From: Caldilineales bacterium
GTDB taxonomy: Bacteria > Chloroflexota > Anaerolineae > JAAEKA01
DNA length: 63,738 nt
Assembly (NCBI GenBank): GCA_025055015.1
Contig: JANWYQ010000088.1
Coordinates: 1 to 63,738, forward strand
Reading direction: 5' to 3'
The translations under genes and the position numbers were made by a program. A model generated the notes under the pieces. That model worked only from the letters and a program-made list of their open reading frames with translations. It made no database searches and was not told the origin of the DNA. This document shows positions 54,951-63,695 of the stretch, piece after piece; position 1 is the first letter of the stretch; each line of letters begins with the position of its first letter.

Positions 54951-57347
54951 TTACGGCCGCCGACGCCGGGCCACGCCCAGCAGCGCAACCGCGGCCAGGG
55001 CCAACGCCGACCAGCCTGCTGCCGCCAAGGCCTGTCGGCCCTGCTCGGCCCCAAACGAACCCACGCGCAGCGCTGTCGGCTCGCCCAGGATGATGGCAAC
55101 CGGGGAGACCTGCCACGGGCCGGTGGCCTGGCCCAGCCGCGCGCGCACCCGCAGCCGTATCACTGCGCCTCCCGTCTCCGGTGTCGGCCACACCACGGCG
55201 GTCGTCTGGCCGCCGGCCGGCAGGCCGATGGGCCGCCACTGGGCCAAGCGGACGCCGCTCAGCCGCACCTCGTCCAGCCAGGCGCTGTCTTGGCCTGCGC
55301 TCACGGTGCTGTCCTTGCGGTAGCGCCAGGTGATCACGTGGGGGCCCGGCGTCAGGTTCACCTCGAAAGTGGTCCACGGCGTCTCGCCGCTGGCCCGCAA
55401 CACCGTTTGGCCATCCACCAGCGCCTCGAAGAAGTCCCGCCCCGGCTCGGAGCTGACGCGGTAGCGGAAGCTGAGCCGGCCTCCCGCCGGCGCGTCCACC
55501 TCCAGCGCCAGGCTGCTGCTCTGGCCATGGCCAACTGCGCCGGCCTGGGCCGCGCCGCCGGCCGTGCGCCAGAGCTGGTTGCCGTAGGAGAGGAAGTCGG
55601 GCGGCAAGCGGCCGGCGGCGAAGCTCTCAGCCCGCTCGCCCACGGCGTCGGCGTCTAGGCTGTACTGCAGCTCGTAGGCGGCAGCCAAGCCGTCGGCCGA
55701 GGTCCAGCGGATGGCTAGGGGCGAGCCCGGCGCCAAGTACAGCGGCTGAGCCGGCTCGAGAAAGGCCGGCGCGGGCAGGGGCCACAGCCCGCGCGCGGCC
55801 AGCGCCTTGACGATGGCCTCCCGGTGGGCGCCGTCGAACAGGTTCTGGTCCGCGTCCAACAGCGCACGGCCGGCCGCCTCCAGGGTAGCGCCGCACGGCA
55901 TGTAGAAGTTCGCCTCTAGGGCCAGGGTGTCGCCCACCGTCGGGCCGGCCGCTTGACGCACGTCCCACAGCACGCGGCTCCAAAGCTGGCCGTCGGCGTG
56001 GGGGTCCCCGCTGAAGTGCACGGGGTACTGCAGGTCCCGGTCCACCCGGCGCAGGCAATAGGGAGGGGTTTGGGAGTAGCCGTAGCTGTCCCACTCGCCG
56101 ATGCAGGCGGGGTCGCTGCCCACGTCGGCGAAGCGGCTGGCGGCCAGGTAGTCCGCAAATCCCTCGCCGATGGCCGCCATCTCGCCGCCGCCCCAGCAGA
56201 CTACCTGGTCGTGGTGCAGCGCGTGGGCGTACTCGTGGACGATGATGTCGGCGTCCTGAGCGTCCGGCACCCCGCCGTCGCCGAAGTGCAGGGCATCGTC
56301 GCTGATGCTGTAGAAGGACTGGTCGTGCGCGAACCAGTGGGGGCTGGCGTGGGTCACTCGGTCGCGGATGCCGTTGGGCGGGGTGTTGCGGTTGCTGTAG
56401 CCCAGGGACTGCAGGTAGCGCTGGGTGGCGTCCAGGTGGTAGTAGACCATCACCTCCTCGAAGCGCGGGTCCCCGGGCTGGTACAGGAACTTGCCGTCGG
56501 GCGCGAAGGCAGTGGCCGGCAAGTAGCCGCGCGGGGCAGTGACGTCTACGTACTCACCCCGCAGCCAGCCGCTGCCGTCCAGGCCCTGGAGGACGACCGC
56601 CTGCAGCGCGGGCGGCTGGGCAACGTCGCTGGGCATGGGCAGGAGCTGTTGCACGGGGTTCGGCATGAACACCTGGGCCCGGTTGAAGATGAGCCGGTTG
56701 TAGCGCTTGATGGCGGCGCCGGTGACCGCATCCACCAGCACCTCCCAGTCCCCCTGGGGCTCGGCGGCCAGGAGCATCACCCGCCAGGCCAGCCGGCCGA
56801 CGTCCTCTCCCTCCGCCAGGACCACCAGCTCCGGCGGCGGCCCCTCTCGGCGCAGCCGAACCAGGCCGACGGCCTCTTTGGCTGCTGCAGCGGCCTGCTC
56901 TGCGCTTACGGCGATGGACGCCGGGTCCACGGCCAGCCGGCTCCGGGCGCTGCTGTGCACCACCTGGACGCGGCCATTTCGGTCAAGGTGGACGGAGACG
57001 TAGGCGTCCAGCACGGGCAGGCCGGCTACCGTCTGCTGAAAGCGCACATGGGCGCTGCTAAGGCCGTGGCGCACGGAGAGCAGGGCCAGCTCTCCAGCGT
57101 CAGCCAGGCCCAGGGCAGGCGCGTACCGCTCCAAAAAGGCGCGGGCGGCGGCCGCCGGGTCGGCCTCGCCGGCCGCCGGAGGATTGCACCCCCGCAAAAC
57201 GGTCGGAACACCGGTGAGGGGGCTGACCACCACCTCGGCGCAGGGCAGGGGCTGCGAGCCCGCGACAGCAGCTTGCGCAGCCACAGGCGCCGGCGCAAAG
57301 GCCGACGTCAGCAGCAGCGCCACCAGCAGGCTGCGCAGCACTGCCAC
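54951..57347 (-). CDS. Secreted thermolysin-like metalloprotease (M4/M36 type) with C-terminal anchor
   Basis: A 798-residue exported zymogen from GTG 57347, which gives a clean signal peptide (LRSLLVALLLTSAFAPAPVAAQ region). A propeptide with FTP/PepSY-like segments (AHVRFQQTVAGLPVLDAYVSV) leads to the catalytic zinc motif HEYAH (371-375) with E395 in GEGFADYL, 20 residues on, as in thermolysin. C-terminal beta domains follow, then a hydrophobic helix and RRRR (WSALALAAVALLGVARRRRP), a sorting/anchor tail. A longer frame to ATG 57473 overlaps proS and is less likely. Confidence 0.82.
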   Translation of the reverse strand: MAVLRSLLVALLLTSAFAPAPVAAQAAVAGSQPLPCAEVVVSPLTGVPTVLRGCNPPAAGEADPAAAARAFLERYAPALGLADAGELALLSVRHGLSSAHVRFQQTVAGLPVLDAYVSVHLDRNGRVQVVHSSARSRLAVDPASIAVSAEQAAAAAKEAVGLVRLRREGPPPELVVLAEGEDVGRLAWRVMLLAAEPQGDWEVLVDAVTGAAIKRYNRLIFNRAQVFMPNPVQQLLPMPSDVAQPPALQAVVLQGLDGSGWLRGEYVDVTAPRGYLPATAFAPDGKFLYQPGDPRFEEVMVYYHLDATQRYLQSLGYSNRNTPPNGIRDRVTHASPHWFAHDQSFYSISDDALHFGDGGVPDAQDADIIVHEYAHALHHDQVVCWGGGEMAAIGEGFADYLAASRFADVGSDPACIGEWDSYGYSQTPPYCLRRVDRDLQYPVHFSGDPHADGQLWSRVLWDVRQAAGPTVGDTLALEANFYMPCGATLEAAGRALLDADQNLFDGAHREAIVKALAARGLWPLPAPAFLEPAQPLYLAPGSPLAIRWTSADGLAAAYELQYSLDADAVGERAESFAAGRLPPDFLSYGNQLWRTAGGAAQAGAVGHGQSSSLALEVDAPAGGRLSFRYRVSSEPGRDFFEALVDGQTVLRASGETPWTTFEVNLTPGPHVITWRYRKDSTVSAGQDSAWLDEVRLSGVRLAQWRPIGLPAGGQTTAVVWPTPETGGAVIRLRVRARLGQATGPWQVSPVAIILGEPTALRVGSFGAEQGRQALAAAGWSALALAAVALLGVARRRRP

Positions 57348-57415
57348 ATATCTTGAGAGGCTGACGCCAGGGCGCCGAGGCCCTGCAAACCGTCCTGACA
57401 ACCCGGTCGCTCCGC

Positions 57416-58885
57416 TCAGTAGGCTCGGGCGAAGATGGCCACGCGGGAGGTGCGCTGGCCGGTGTAGAAGCACACCCCCTCGCCCTCGGGGGTGTCCAGC
57501 GGATAGCAGCGGATGGTGGCCTTGGTCTCGGCCTTGATCAGGTCCTCGTCCTCGCTGCTGCCGGCCCAGTGCACCCGCAGGAAGCCGCCCTTGCTCTCCA
57601 GCACCTCTTTGAACTCGTCGTAGGAGCGGATGCCGGTGTGGGTGTTGGCGTCGCGGAAGGCGGTGGCCTGGGCTAGCAGGTTGGCCTGGATCTCCCGCAG
57701 CAGGTCCTGCACGGCAGCGGCCGCGCCGTCGGCCGGCACGCCGAACAGCTTGGCCTTGGGGCCACCGGCGGCCTCGATCTCGCGGGAGCTGTCGCGGCGG
57801 GCCAGCACGACTGCGTGGTTGGCGACGTCCTTGGGCCCGATCTCGACCCGCACCGGCACCCCGCGCATCTCCCAGTCGTTGAACTTGAAGCCGGGGGTCA
57901 GCTCCTCTCGGTCGTCAAGGCGCACCCGGATGCCGGCAGCCTTGAGCTGGGCCTCGACGTTGCGGGCGAAGGCCATCACCGCAGCCCGCTCCTCGTCCTT
58001 CTTGTAGATGGGCACGATCACGGCCTGGATGGGGGCCATCACCGGCGGCAGGCGCAGGCCCTGGTCGTCGCCGTGGGTCATGATGATGGCGCCGATGATG
58101 CGGGTGCTGAGGCCCCAGCTGGTGGTCCAGGCGTACTGCATCTCGTTGTTTTGGTCCAGGAACTTGATGTCGAAGGCCTTGGCGAAGTTTTGGCCTAAGA
58201 AGTGGCTGGTGCCGCTCTGCAGGGCCCAGCCGTTGCCCATCATGGCCTCGATGGTGTAGCTCTCCACTGCGCCGGCGAACTTCTCCCGCTCGCTCTTCTT
58301 GCCCTTGATCACGGGGATGGCGGCGTCGTTGATGGCGAAGTCGGCGTAGACCTCCAGCATCTGGATGGTCTCGGCCAGGGCCTCCTCGGCGGTGGCGTGG
58401 GCGGTGTGGCCCTCCTGCCAGAGGAACTCCAGGGTGCGCAGGAAGGGGCGGGTGCGCATCTCCCAGCGCACCACGTTGGCCCACTGGTTGATCAGGATGG
58501 GCAGGTCGCGGTAGCTCTGCACCCACTGGGAGTACATGTAGCCGATGATGGTCTCGGAGGTGGGGCGAACCACCAGGGGCTCGGCCAGCTCCTCGCCGCC
58601 GCCGATGGTGACTACGGCCAGCTCGGGCGAGAAGCCCTCGACGTGCTCCTTCTCGCGCTCCAGGAAGCTCTTGGGGATGAAGAGGGGGAAGTAGGCGTTG
58701 ACGTGGCCGGTGGCCTTGAAGCGGCGGTCCAGGCCGGCCTGCACCGCCTCCCACAGGCTGTAGCCGTAGGGCTTGATGACCATGCAGCCGCGCACCGGTG
58801 CGTTCTCCGCCAGCTCTGCCTCGCGGATCACGTCCAAATACCACCGGGAATAGTCCTCGCGGCGCGGGGTGATCTTCGATGCCAT
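57416..58885 (-). CDS. proS: Prolyl-tRNA synthetase (short, archaeal/eukaryote-like type)
   Basis: A 489-residue class II synthetase charging tRNA-Pro. YFPLFIPKSFL, LVVRPTSETIIGYMY, RWEMRTRPFLRTLEFLWQEGHTAHAT and the anticodon-binding domain (VRLDDREELTPGFKFNDWEMRGVPVRVEIGP, in parts) are typical. The length and lack of an editing insertion place it in the ProS3 group; the C-terminal FARAY matches. GAGGAG precedes the ATG. The protease gene begins 68 bp downstream. Confidence 0.93.
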   Translation of the reverse strand: MASKITPRREDYSRWYLDVIREAELAENAPVRGCMVIKPYGYSLWEAVQAGLDRRFKATGHVNAYFPLFIPKSFLEREKEHVEGFSPELAVVTIGGGEELAEPLVVRPTSETIIGYMYSQWVQSYRDLPILINQWANVVRWEMRTRPFLRTLEFLWQEGHTAHATAEEALAETIQMLEVYADFAINDAAIPVIKGKKSEREKFAGAVESYTIEAMMGNGWALQSGTSHFLGQNFAKAFDIKFLDQNNEMQYAWTTSWGLSTRIIGAIIMTHGDDQGLRLPPVMAPIQAVIVPIYKKDEERAAVMAFARNVEAQLKAAGIRVRLDDREELTPGFKFNDWEMRGVPVRVEIGPKDVANHAVVLARRDSSREIEAAGGPKAKLFGVPADGAAAAVQDLLREIQANLLAQATAFRDANTHTGIRSYDEFKEVLESKGGFLRVHWAGSSEDEDLIKAETKATIRCYPLDTPEGEGVCFYTGQRTSRVAIFARAY

Positions 58886-59357
58886 GCAGTGCTCCTCTGA
58901 AGATATGTAACGACGAAGCTAATGCCAAAGTTACGGGTTACAGACGGTGCTTGTCTTTGGTTCGATGGTATGAAACGGACGCTTGACCTCCGGTGGCCGG
59001 GTTGCGCCATATCTCGTGGCTACCTGCACCAAAACGCGTGACCTCGCGACCAAGACGTCGCAGCTTTCAGACAGGCTCGGCGTACTTCATGCTACAACTG
59101 CAACCTGGGCTGTGAATGGGTACGACTCAAGTGGCTGCAGGTTTGCCGGAAGCTTGTCCCCATGAGCCTTTATGGAAGCAATCAGCGCCGACGCTACCTG
59201 GGGCGCCAGGGTTCGGTGATCGTCCACGCCGTTCTGGTCAACGACCGGTTTGCGTCCGTCAGCCCATTCTACGCGCTTGTGACGCGCGCGGCAAATTGCC
59301 CGGGGCAGGAGGCACCCGGCACGGGTAGCGTGAGCAGGTTTCCAGACGAAAGTGTGG
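58886..59357. other. 472-bp gene-free gap upstream of proS
   Basis: Less GC-rich than its surroundings. Open frames occur on both strands (minus 59087-59386, plus 59162-59380), but none has a recognisable domain, a good Shine-Dalgarno or convincing codon bias. It may be decayed coding sequence. No T-box motif is seen before proS. Confidence 0.4.
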
Positions 59358-59978
59358 CTATGTCGCTGCATGAGATGTGAAGACAAGAGGCGCCAACGCT
59401 TGCACGGCGCCCTCCGGCGTCTCCACCAGCGTGAGCAGCCGCAGCGCCGAGGAGCCCATCTGGGTCTCGGCGTAGACCGTGTTGATCACCTTGGGCCACT
59501 CCGGCCCGACCACCACTAGGGGCTTGGCCGGCAGCTCCTCGGCCAGGATCATGTTCCACACGAGGGCCAGCTCGGCCAGGGTGCCCAGGCCGCCGTGCAC
59601 CACCACAAAGGCGTCGCTCTCCTCGGCCAGGCGCTGGATGCGGGCCGTGAGCACGGGGGTCTTGCGCTCCTCGCGCACGTAGGGGTTGGGCGCGAAGCCG
59701 CGGTCGAAGGTAGTGCAGGTGTAGCCCACCGTGTGCGCGCCGGCCTCCGCAGCCCCGCGCAGCACCGCCTCCATGGTGCCGGTGTAGCCGCCCGTGGCCA
59801 CCACGAAGCCGGCCTGTCCCAGGAGCCGGCCGAGCTCGACGCACTGCCGGTACAGGGGGCTATCGCCGTCCACGCGCGCGCCGCCGAAGACGGTGACCTG
59901 GGGAGCAGAAGGGGACGAGGGAGAGGACGCAGAGGCAGGTGAGACCGGTTGTGGGACGGTGGGCATCGGCTGGGTCAT
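59358..59978 (-). CDS. LOG-family nucleotide phosphoribohydrolase
   Basis: A 206-residue Rossmann-like protein of the LOG/TIGR00725 group. VATGGYTGTMEAVLRGA and VVVHGGLGTLAELALVWNM are the PGGxGT-type motifs that bind and cleave nucleoside 5'-monophosphates; here His replaces the first Pro. Some members make cytokinins, others have housekeeping nucleotide roles. It ends a minus-strand unit after the metallophosphoesterase (71-bp gap). Confidence 0.82.
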   Translation of the reverse strand: MTQPMPTVPQPVSPASASSPSSPSAPQVTVFGGARVDGDSPLYRQCVELGRLLGQAGFVVATGGYTGTMEAVLRGAAEAGAHTVGYTCTTFDRGFAPNPYVREERKTPVLTARIQRLAEESDAFVVVHGGLGTLAELALVWNMILAEELPAKPLVVVGPEWPKVINTVYAETQMGSSALRLLTLVETPEGAVQALAPLVFTSHAAT

Positions 59979-60049
59979 CGGCGTACTCCGGTGAAGGGGA
60001 CGCTAGGCTTGTCGAAGCGTCCGCTCGGACTGGTTCGGCGTCCGCGAGG

Positions 60050-60676
60050 TCACAAATCCACAATCCGCCACGGGTAGACGTTCACCACCGTGGTGGCGCC
60101 GTACTGGGTGACGGTGACCTCGTCGGGGCGGTAGACGTGCTTGTGGCCGTGCAGCAGGTAGCGCGGCTTGAAGGTGCGCATCAGCCACAGAAAGCTCTCA
60201 AAGCCCTGGTGGGCCGGGTCGGGGCCGTCGTGAATGCCGGCCGGCGGGCTGTGGGTGATCAGGATGTCCAGGCTGCGGCCGTAGCGCAGCCGGTTCCAGG
60301 CCAGCTTGGCAGCCAGCCGGCCGGCCTTGCGCCACATCTCCGCCTGAGTGTACTGAAACCGCGGGTTGCGGTTGTAGCGAATGGAGCCCTCCAGGCCGGC
60401 GAGGATCACCCCCCTCGCCACTATGGTGCGCTCGTCCAAGTCCATGAACAGCCGGGGGGGACGCTGGTAGGGGTTGACGTGCTCGAACTCGGCGCCGGCG
60501 GCATGGTTGCCGTGCACCAGGAAGCAGGGCACGTCCAACACGCTGGCCAGGTAGTCAATGTAGTAGAGGGGCAGGTCGCCGCAGCTCAGCACCAGGTCAA
60601 CCTGCCCCACGGTCTGTCGCAGTGAAGGGCCATAGAGCAGGGGCACAACCTTGTCGCTAACGGCCAGGATGCGCAT
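60050..60676 (-). CDS. Calcineurin-like metallophosphoesterase
   Basis: A 208-residue phosphoesterase with the dimetal motifs GDLP (CGDLPLYY), GNH (VHGNHAAG), HSPPAG and GHKH (LHGHKHVY). The first DxH motif is altered (AVSDKVVPL has Asp but no His), which may change metal binding. The ATG is 3 bp after the stop of the phospholipase-D-like gene. The substrate is unknown. Confidence 0.85.
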   Translation of the reverse strand: MRILAVSDKVVPLLYGPSLRQTVGQVDLVLSCGDLPLYYIDYLASVLDVPCFLVHGNHAAGAEFEHVNPYQRPPRLFMDLDERTIVARGVILAGLEGSIRYNRNPRFQYTQAEMWRKAGRLAAKLAWNRLRYGRSLDILITHSPPAGIHDGPDPAHQGFESFLWLMRTFKPRYLLHGHKHVYRPDEVTVTQYGATTVVNVYPWRIVDL

Positions 60677-60679
60677 GGC

Positions 60680-62608
60680 TCACGGGTTGCCGCCGGCCGC
60701 CAGCCAGTCGCGCCAGAACGCGGCCGCCAGGTAGTCGGTCAGAGGGTTGGACTGGAGCTGGATGGCCAGCTCGCGGTTGCGCTTAGCCGAGGCCTCGCTG
60801 CCGTTGAGGCTGCCCACGTGGAGCCAGCCGCGGCCGCCTGCCTGCACCAGCACCATCTTGTTGTGGATGCCGCTTCCGGTAGGGTTGCCCAAGCGCACCT
60901 CTAGGTCTAGCCCCTCGGCGCGCGCCACTTGGCTCAAGTAGGCCACGGTGGTTGCGTTCCCGCCGGTGTCGAAGAACGCGTCCAACAGGATGCGCACCCG
61001 AGCCCCGCGGCGGGCTGCGTCGAGGTAGGCATTCAGCCGCGGGTTGGGCGCGGTCTGCGGCGTGTCGGTCGAGCGGCCCCAGTGCTCCCGCTCGTAGAGC
61101 TGCTCCACCAGCACCGTGTCGCCGGGCCCGGCCATGGCCACCATGCCCAGCAGCCCGCCGTAAGCCGGCGGCGCTAGGGCGGCCTCCGGCGCCTGCACGA
61201 ACTGGGCCGTGAGATCGCCGAAAACCGTCGCCGGTTGAGCGATCACGGGGTTGTAGAAGGTGCCGCCCGACTGGGTGCTGGGCACAAAGCCGGCCGGCGG
61301 CGCGCCGTATTTGGGGTCGGACGCGGTCCAGCGGACCAGGTCGCGGTGGTTGGCCGGGTCCAGGTCGTCCCGGAACAGGGCCAGCGCGTGGGCGACCAGG
61401 GGCGCGGCGTCGGTGACGATGGCCGCGCCGCGGCGGCCGGCGGTGCCGTCGGACTTGTCGTCGTCGGGCATAGCGTCGGGCGTGAAGTTCTCAGAGCTGA
61501 TCAGCAGCAAGCGCCTGTCCACCACTGCGTACTTGGCGTGGAGGTGCTCATAGCGCTCGTGGGTGGCGTCGTTGCGGTCGGAGACCATGAACCACACGTG
61601 CCCGCCTGCTGCCTCGATGAGCTGCGCGCAGTAGCGCTCTTGGTGGGTGATGCCGCCCACCGGGCTCCCCTCCAGCAGCACCACCACCTGGACACCCCGA
61701 GCCGCGCGGTTGGCCAGGGTTTGGGCCAGGGCCACGTGCTCGAAGGTGTAGCTGCTCAGGCGGATGCTGCGCTGGGCCGAGGCCAGGACAGCGTTCACCA
61801 GGTCGAAGATGTTGTCCGGCGCCAGGGCCACTGTGAAGGTGCCGCTGGCAACGATGAGAGGCGGCCGGCCGAACTCCTCCAGGTTCCAGCCGGGGTATTG
61901 GACGCGACGTCCGGTGATGTGGTCGGCCGGGTCCTGGGCCCAGTCGGCGGCCGTGTCGGTGTCGGCGATCGGCCGGCCGGTGGCCCAGTCGGGCTTGCGG
62001 TAGAGCACCTGGCCCTCGGCAGGGAAGGCGGTGGTGGGCGCGTAGGGCTGCACGCTGGGGCCGCTCCAGCCGGGCTGGTTAACGTTGCCCTGTTCGTACA
62101 CCAGCGCGTCCACCAAGGTGAGCGGCGCCGCGCGCTGCAGCAGCGCTTGGCTGCCGGCGTTGGCGAAGCGCAGCACGCCGCCCGTCAGGTTTGGCACGGT
62201 GGGGTCGGAGTCCAGACCCCACTCGCAGGCCGGCTTGAAGCCGAACACGGTCCAAAAGGCCTCGGCGCTGTAGGCGCACCACAGGCCCGCGCCGGCCGGC
62301 GCCGTCAAGGCCGGGAACGCGGCGGTGCGGCGGCCGTCGCTCAGGGTGTAGCCCGCCAAACTGGCCGCATGGTTGCTGACGTTCCAGAGCTGGACGGCCT
62401 CGTCCGGCTCGTCAGTCATTAGCCCGTCGTAGTAGAGGGCGGAAATCCGCCACACCGGATGATGGCTGGCGGCCAGGGGGAGGAAGACGGTGCGCGGTGA
62501 AGAGGGCGACGCAGCTTGGGTTGTGCTGCCGGCCAGCACAACGCCGATCACCAGGGCGAGGGCTGCGACTGCGGGCCGCAGCCGTTGCCAGCGCCAGGTC
62601 GTGCACAT
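60680..62608 (-). CDS. Secreted phospholipase D-like protein with lamin-tail domain
   Basis: A 642-residue exported protein. Signal peptide 1-33, then RTVFLPLA (39-46), the YLPL-type motif. A lamin-tail-like domain (about 51-175, VQLWNVSNHAASLAGYTLSDG) precedes two PLD domains. The first HKD motif is complete (H357, K359, D364 in LHAKYAVVD). The second has H582 and K584 but Gln589 instead of Asp (IHNKMVLVQ). It could be a nuclease, phospholipase or toxin-like enzyme. GAGG lies 8 bp before ATG 62608; a longer frame extends to the promoter region. Confidence 0.82.
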   Translation of the reverse strand: MCTTWRWQRLRPAVAALALVIGVVLAGSTTQAASPSSPRTVFLPLAASHHPVWRISALYYDGLMTDEPDEAVQLWNVSNHAASLAGYTLSDGRRTAAFPALTAPAGAGLWCAYSAEAFWTVFGFKPACEWGLDSDPTVPNLTGGVLRFANAGSQALLQRAAPLTLVDALVYEQGNVNQPGWSGPSVQPYAPTTAFPAEGQVLYRKPDWATGRPIADTDTAADWAQDPADHITGRRVQYPGWNLEEFGRPPLIVASGTFTVALAPDNIFDLVNAVLASAQRSIRLSSYTFEHVALAQTLANRAARGVQVVVLLEGSPVGGITHQERYCAQLIEAAGGHVWFMVSDRNDATHERYEHLHAKYAVVDRRLLLISSENFTPDAMPDDDKSDGTAGRRGAAIVTDAAPLVAHALALFRDDLDPANHRDLVRWTASDPKYGAPPAGFVPSTQSGGTFYNPVIAQPATVFGDLTAQFVQAPEAALAPPAYGGLLGMVAMAGPGDTVLVEQLYEREHWGRSTDTPQTAPNPRLNAYLDAARRGARVRILLDAFFDTGGNATTVAYLSQVARAEGLDLEVRLGNPTGSGIHNKMVLVQAGGRGWLHVGSLNGSEASAKRNRELAIQLQSNPLTDYLAAAFWRDWLAAGGNP

Positions 62609-62808
62609 GGAAGTCGCCTCGCAACAAAAGGTGGTGTCAAGGGGCGTGCATGCCACCGCGCGCAGGGTGGGCTGCTTGCCACGAATGACACGAGCTGAAC
62701 AAAGGGAAAAAGGCCTGTGGTCCCGTGGGCAGTGTTCGTGGCCAAGCCTAAACTGAGTGCATGGACCTGGTGGCATGAGGGCTCGCTGACGTCGGCCGTC
62801 TTGTTTTC

Positions 62809-62836
62809 ATTATAGCGCAGAGCCAAAGGTTGCCAA
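62809..62836 (-). promoter_or_regulatory. Minus promoter of the PLD-like gene
   Basis: Minus strand: TTGGCA (62831-62836), 16 bp, TATAAT (62809-62814). The -35 is one arm of the palindrome at 62828-62856. It implies a ~195-nt leader. Confidence 0.65.
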
Positions 62837-62856
62837 CTCTCCGAGAGTTGGCAACC
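62828..62856. repeat. Palindrome GGTTGCCAACTCT bridging two divergent promoters
   Basis: Perfect 13-bp arms (62828-62840 and 62844-62856) around CCG. Each arm contains a TTGGCA hexamer used as a -35 on opposite strands. It is closely related to the palindrome at 32370-32398. Confidence 0.85.
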
Positions 62857-62876
62857 CTGGCGGAATGTGCTATCAT
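62848..62876 (+). promoter_or_regulatory. Plus promoter of tRNA-Arg
   Basis: TTGGCA (62848-62853), 17 bp, TATCAT (62871-62876), 9 bp before the tRNA. Confidence 0.7.
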
Positions 62877-62885
62877 GGCAGCGCT

Positions 62886-62958
62886 GCCCCCGTAGCTCAG
62901 AGGAAAGAGCGAGGGTTTCCTAAACCCTGCGTCGCAGGTTCGAGTCCTGCCGGGGGCG
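62886..62958 (+). tRNA. tRNA-Arg (CCU)
   Basis: A 73-nt tRNA: acceptor GCCCCCG/CGGGGGC, anticodon stem AGGGT/ACCCT with loop TTCCTAA, T-arm GCAGG/CCTGC. The discriminator is G; CCA is not encoded. Confidence 0.95.
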
Positions 62959-63024
62959 CCTGTTGCGTCCACGGGCAGAGCGATGCCTGGTCGTGTCGCA
63001 AGGGTTCAGGCGCAGCACCGTAAA

Positions 63025-63092
63025 CCACCGAGGCACGAAGGCCACGCAACCATGGCTTTGTGTTCCTTCGTGTCCTTGTGACTTTGTGGTGG
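63025..63092. repeat. TTCGTG/CACGAA periodic element with inverted ends
   Basis: CCACCGAGGCACGAAGG at the left is complementary in register to CCTTCGTG...TTTGTGGTGG at the right. It resembles the element at 1-110. No gene lies between tRNA-Arg and rmlC. Confidence 0.55.
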
Positions 63093-63137
63093 AACAAGGG
63101 CTGAGCAAAACCGTTACTGGTGCTGCTAGGACGTTGC

Positions 63138-63695
63138 ATGCGCTTTCTTCCCACTGATATCCCCGACGTCGTGCTGATCGAGCCCCAGGTGTTCGGCGAC
63201 GAGCGGGGCTTCTTTATGGAAACCTACCAGCAGGAGAAGTTCGCCGCCGCCGGCATCACGGCCTCCTTCGTGCAGGACAACCACTCTGGCTCTCGGCAGG
63301 GGATCCTCCGGGGTCTGCACTACCAGATTCGCCAGCCCCAGGGCAAGCTGGTGCGGGTGGTGGTGGGCGCGGTGTGGGACGTGGCCGTGGACCTGCGGCG
63401 CGGCTCGCCCACCTTTGGCCGGTGGGTGGCGACGGAGCTGTCGGCGGAGAACCGGCGGCAGCTGTGGATCCCGCCCGGCTTTGCCCACGGCTTTTACGTG
63501 CTCAGCCCGTGGGCGGAGGTGATCTACAAGGTGACCGACTACTACGCCCCCCAATGGGACCGCACCTTGCGCTGGGACGACCCGACGGTGGGTATCGCCT
63601 GGCCCCTGCTGAACGGCCAGCCGCCCATCCTCTCCGCCAAGGACGCGCAGGGGCGGTGGTGGGACGAGGCGGAGAAGTTTGACGGGTTTCGTTGA
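63138..63695 (+). CDS. rmlC: dTDP-4-dehydrorhamnose 3,5-epimerase
   Basis: A 185-residue cupin enzyme that epimerises dTDP-4-keto-6-deoxyglucose at C3 and C5 on the way to dTDP-L-rhamnose for envelope polysaccharide. The N-terminal DERGFFMETYQQEKF, GILRGLHYQ with the catalytic His, and WIPPGFAHGFYVLS are diagnostic. The length is normal. ATG 63138 follows AGGA by 6 bp. Other rml genes are not in the window. The last 43 bp of the window hold nothing recognisable. Confidence 0.93.
   Translation: MRFLPTDIPDVVLIEPQVFGDERGFFMETYQQEKFAAAGITASFVQDNHSGSRQGILRGLHYQIRQPQGKLVRVVVGAVWDVAVDLRRGSPTFGRWVATELSAENRRQLWIPPGFAHGFYVLSPWAEVIYKVTDYYAPQWDRTLRWDDPTVGIAWPLLNGQPPILSAKDAQGRWWDEAEKFDGFR

Noticed and set aside
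58886..59010. T-box riboswitch upstream of proS
   Set aside because: No AGGGTGGNACCGCG T-box sequence or specifier stem is visible.
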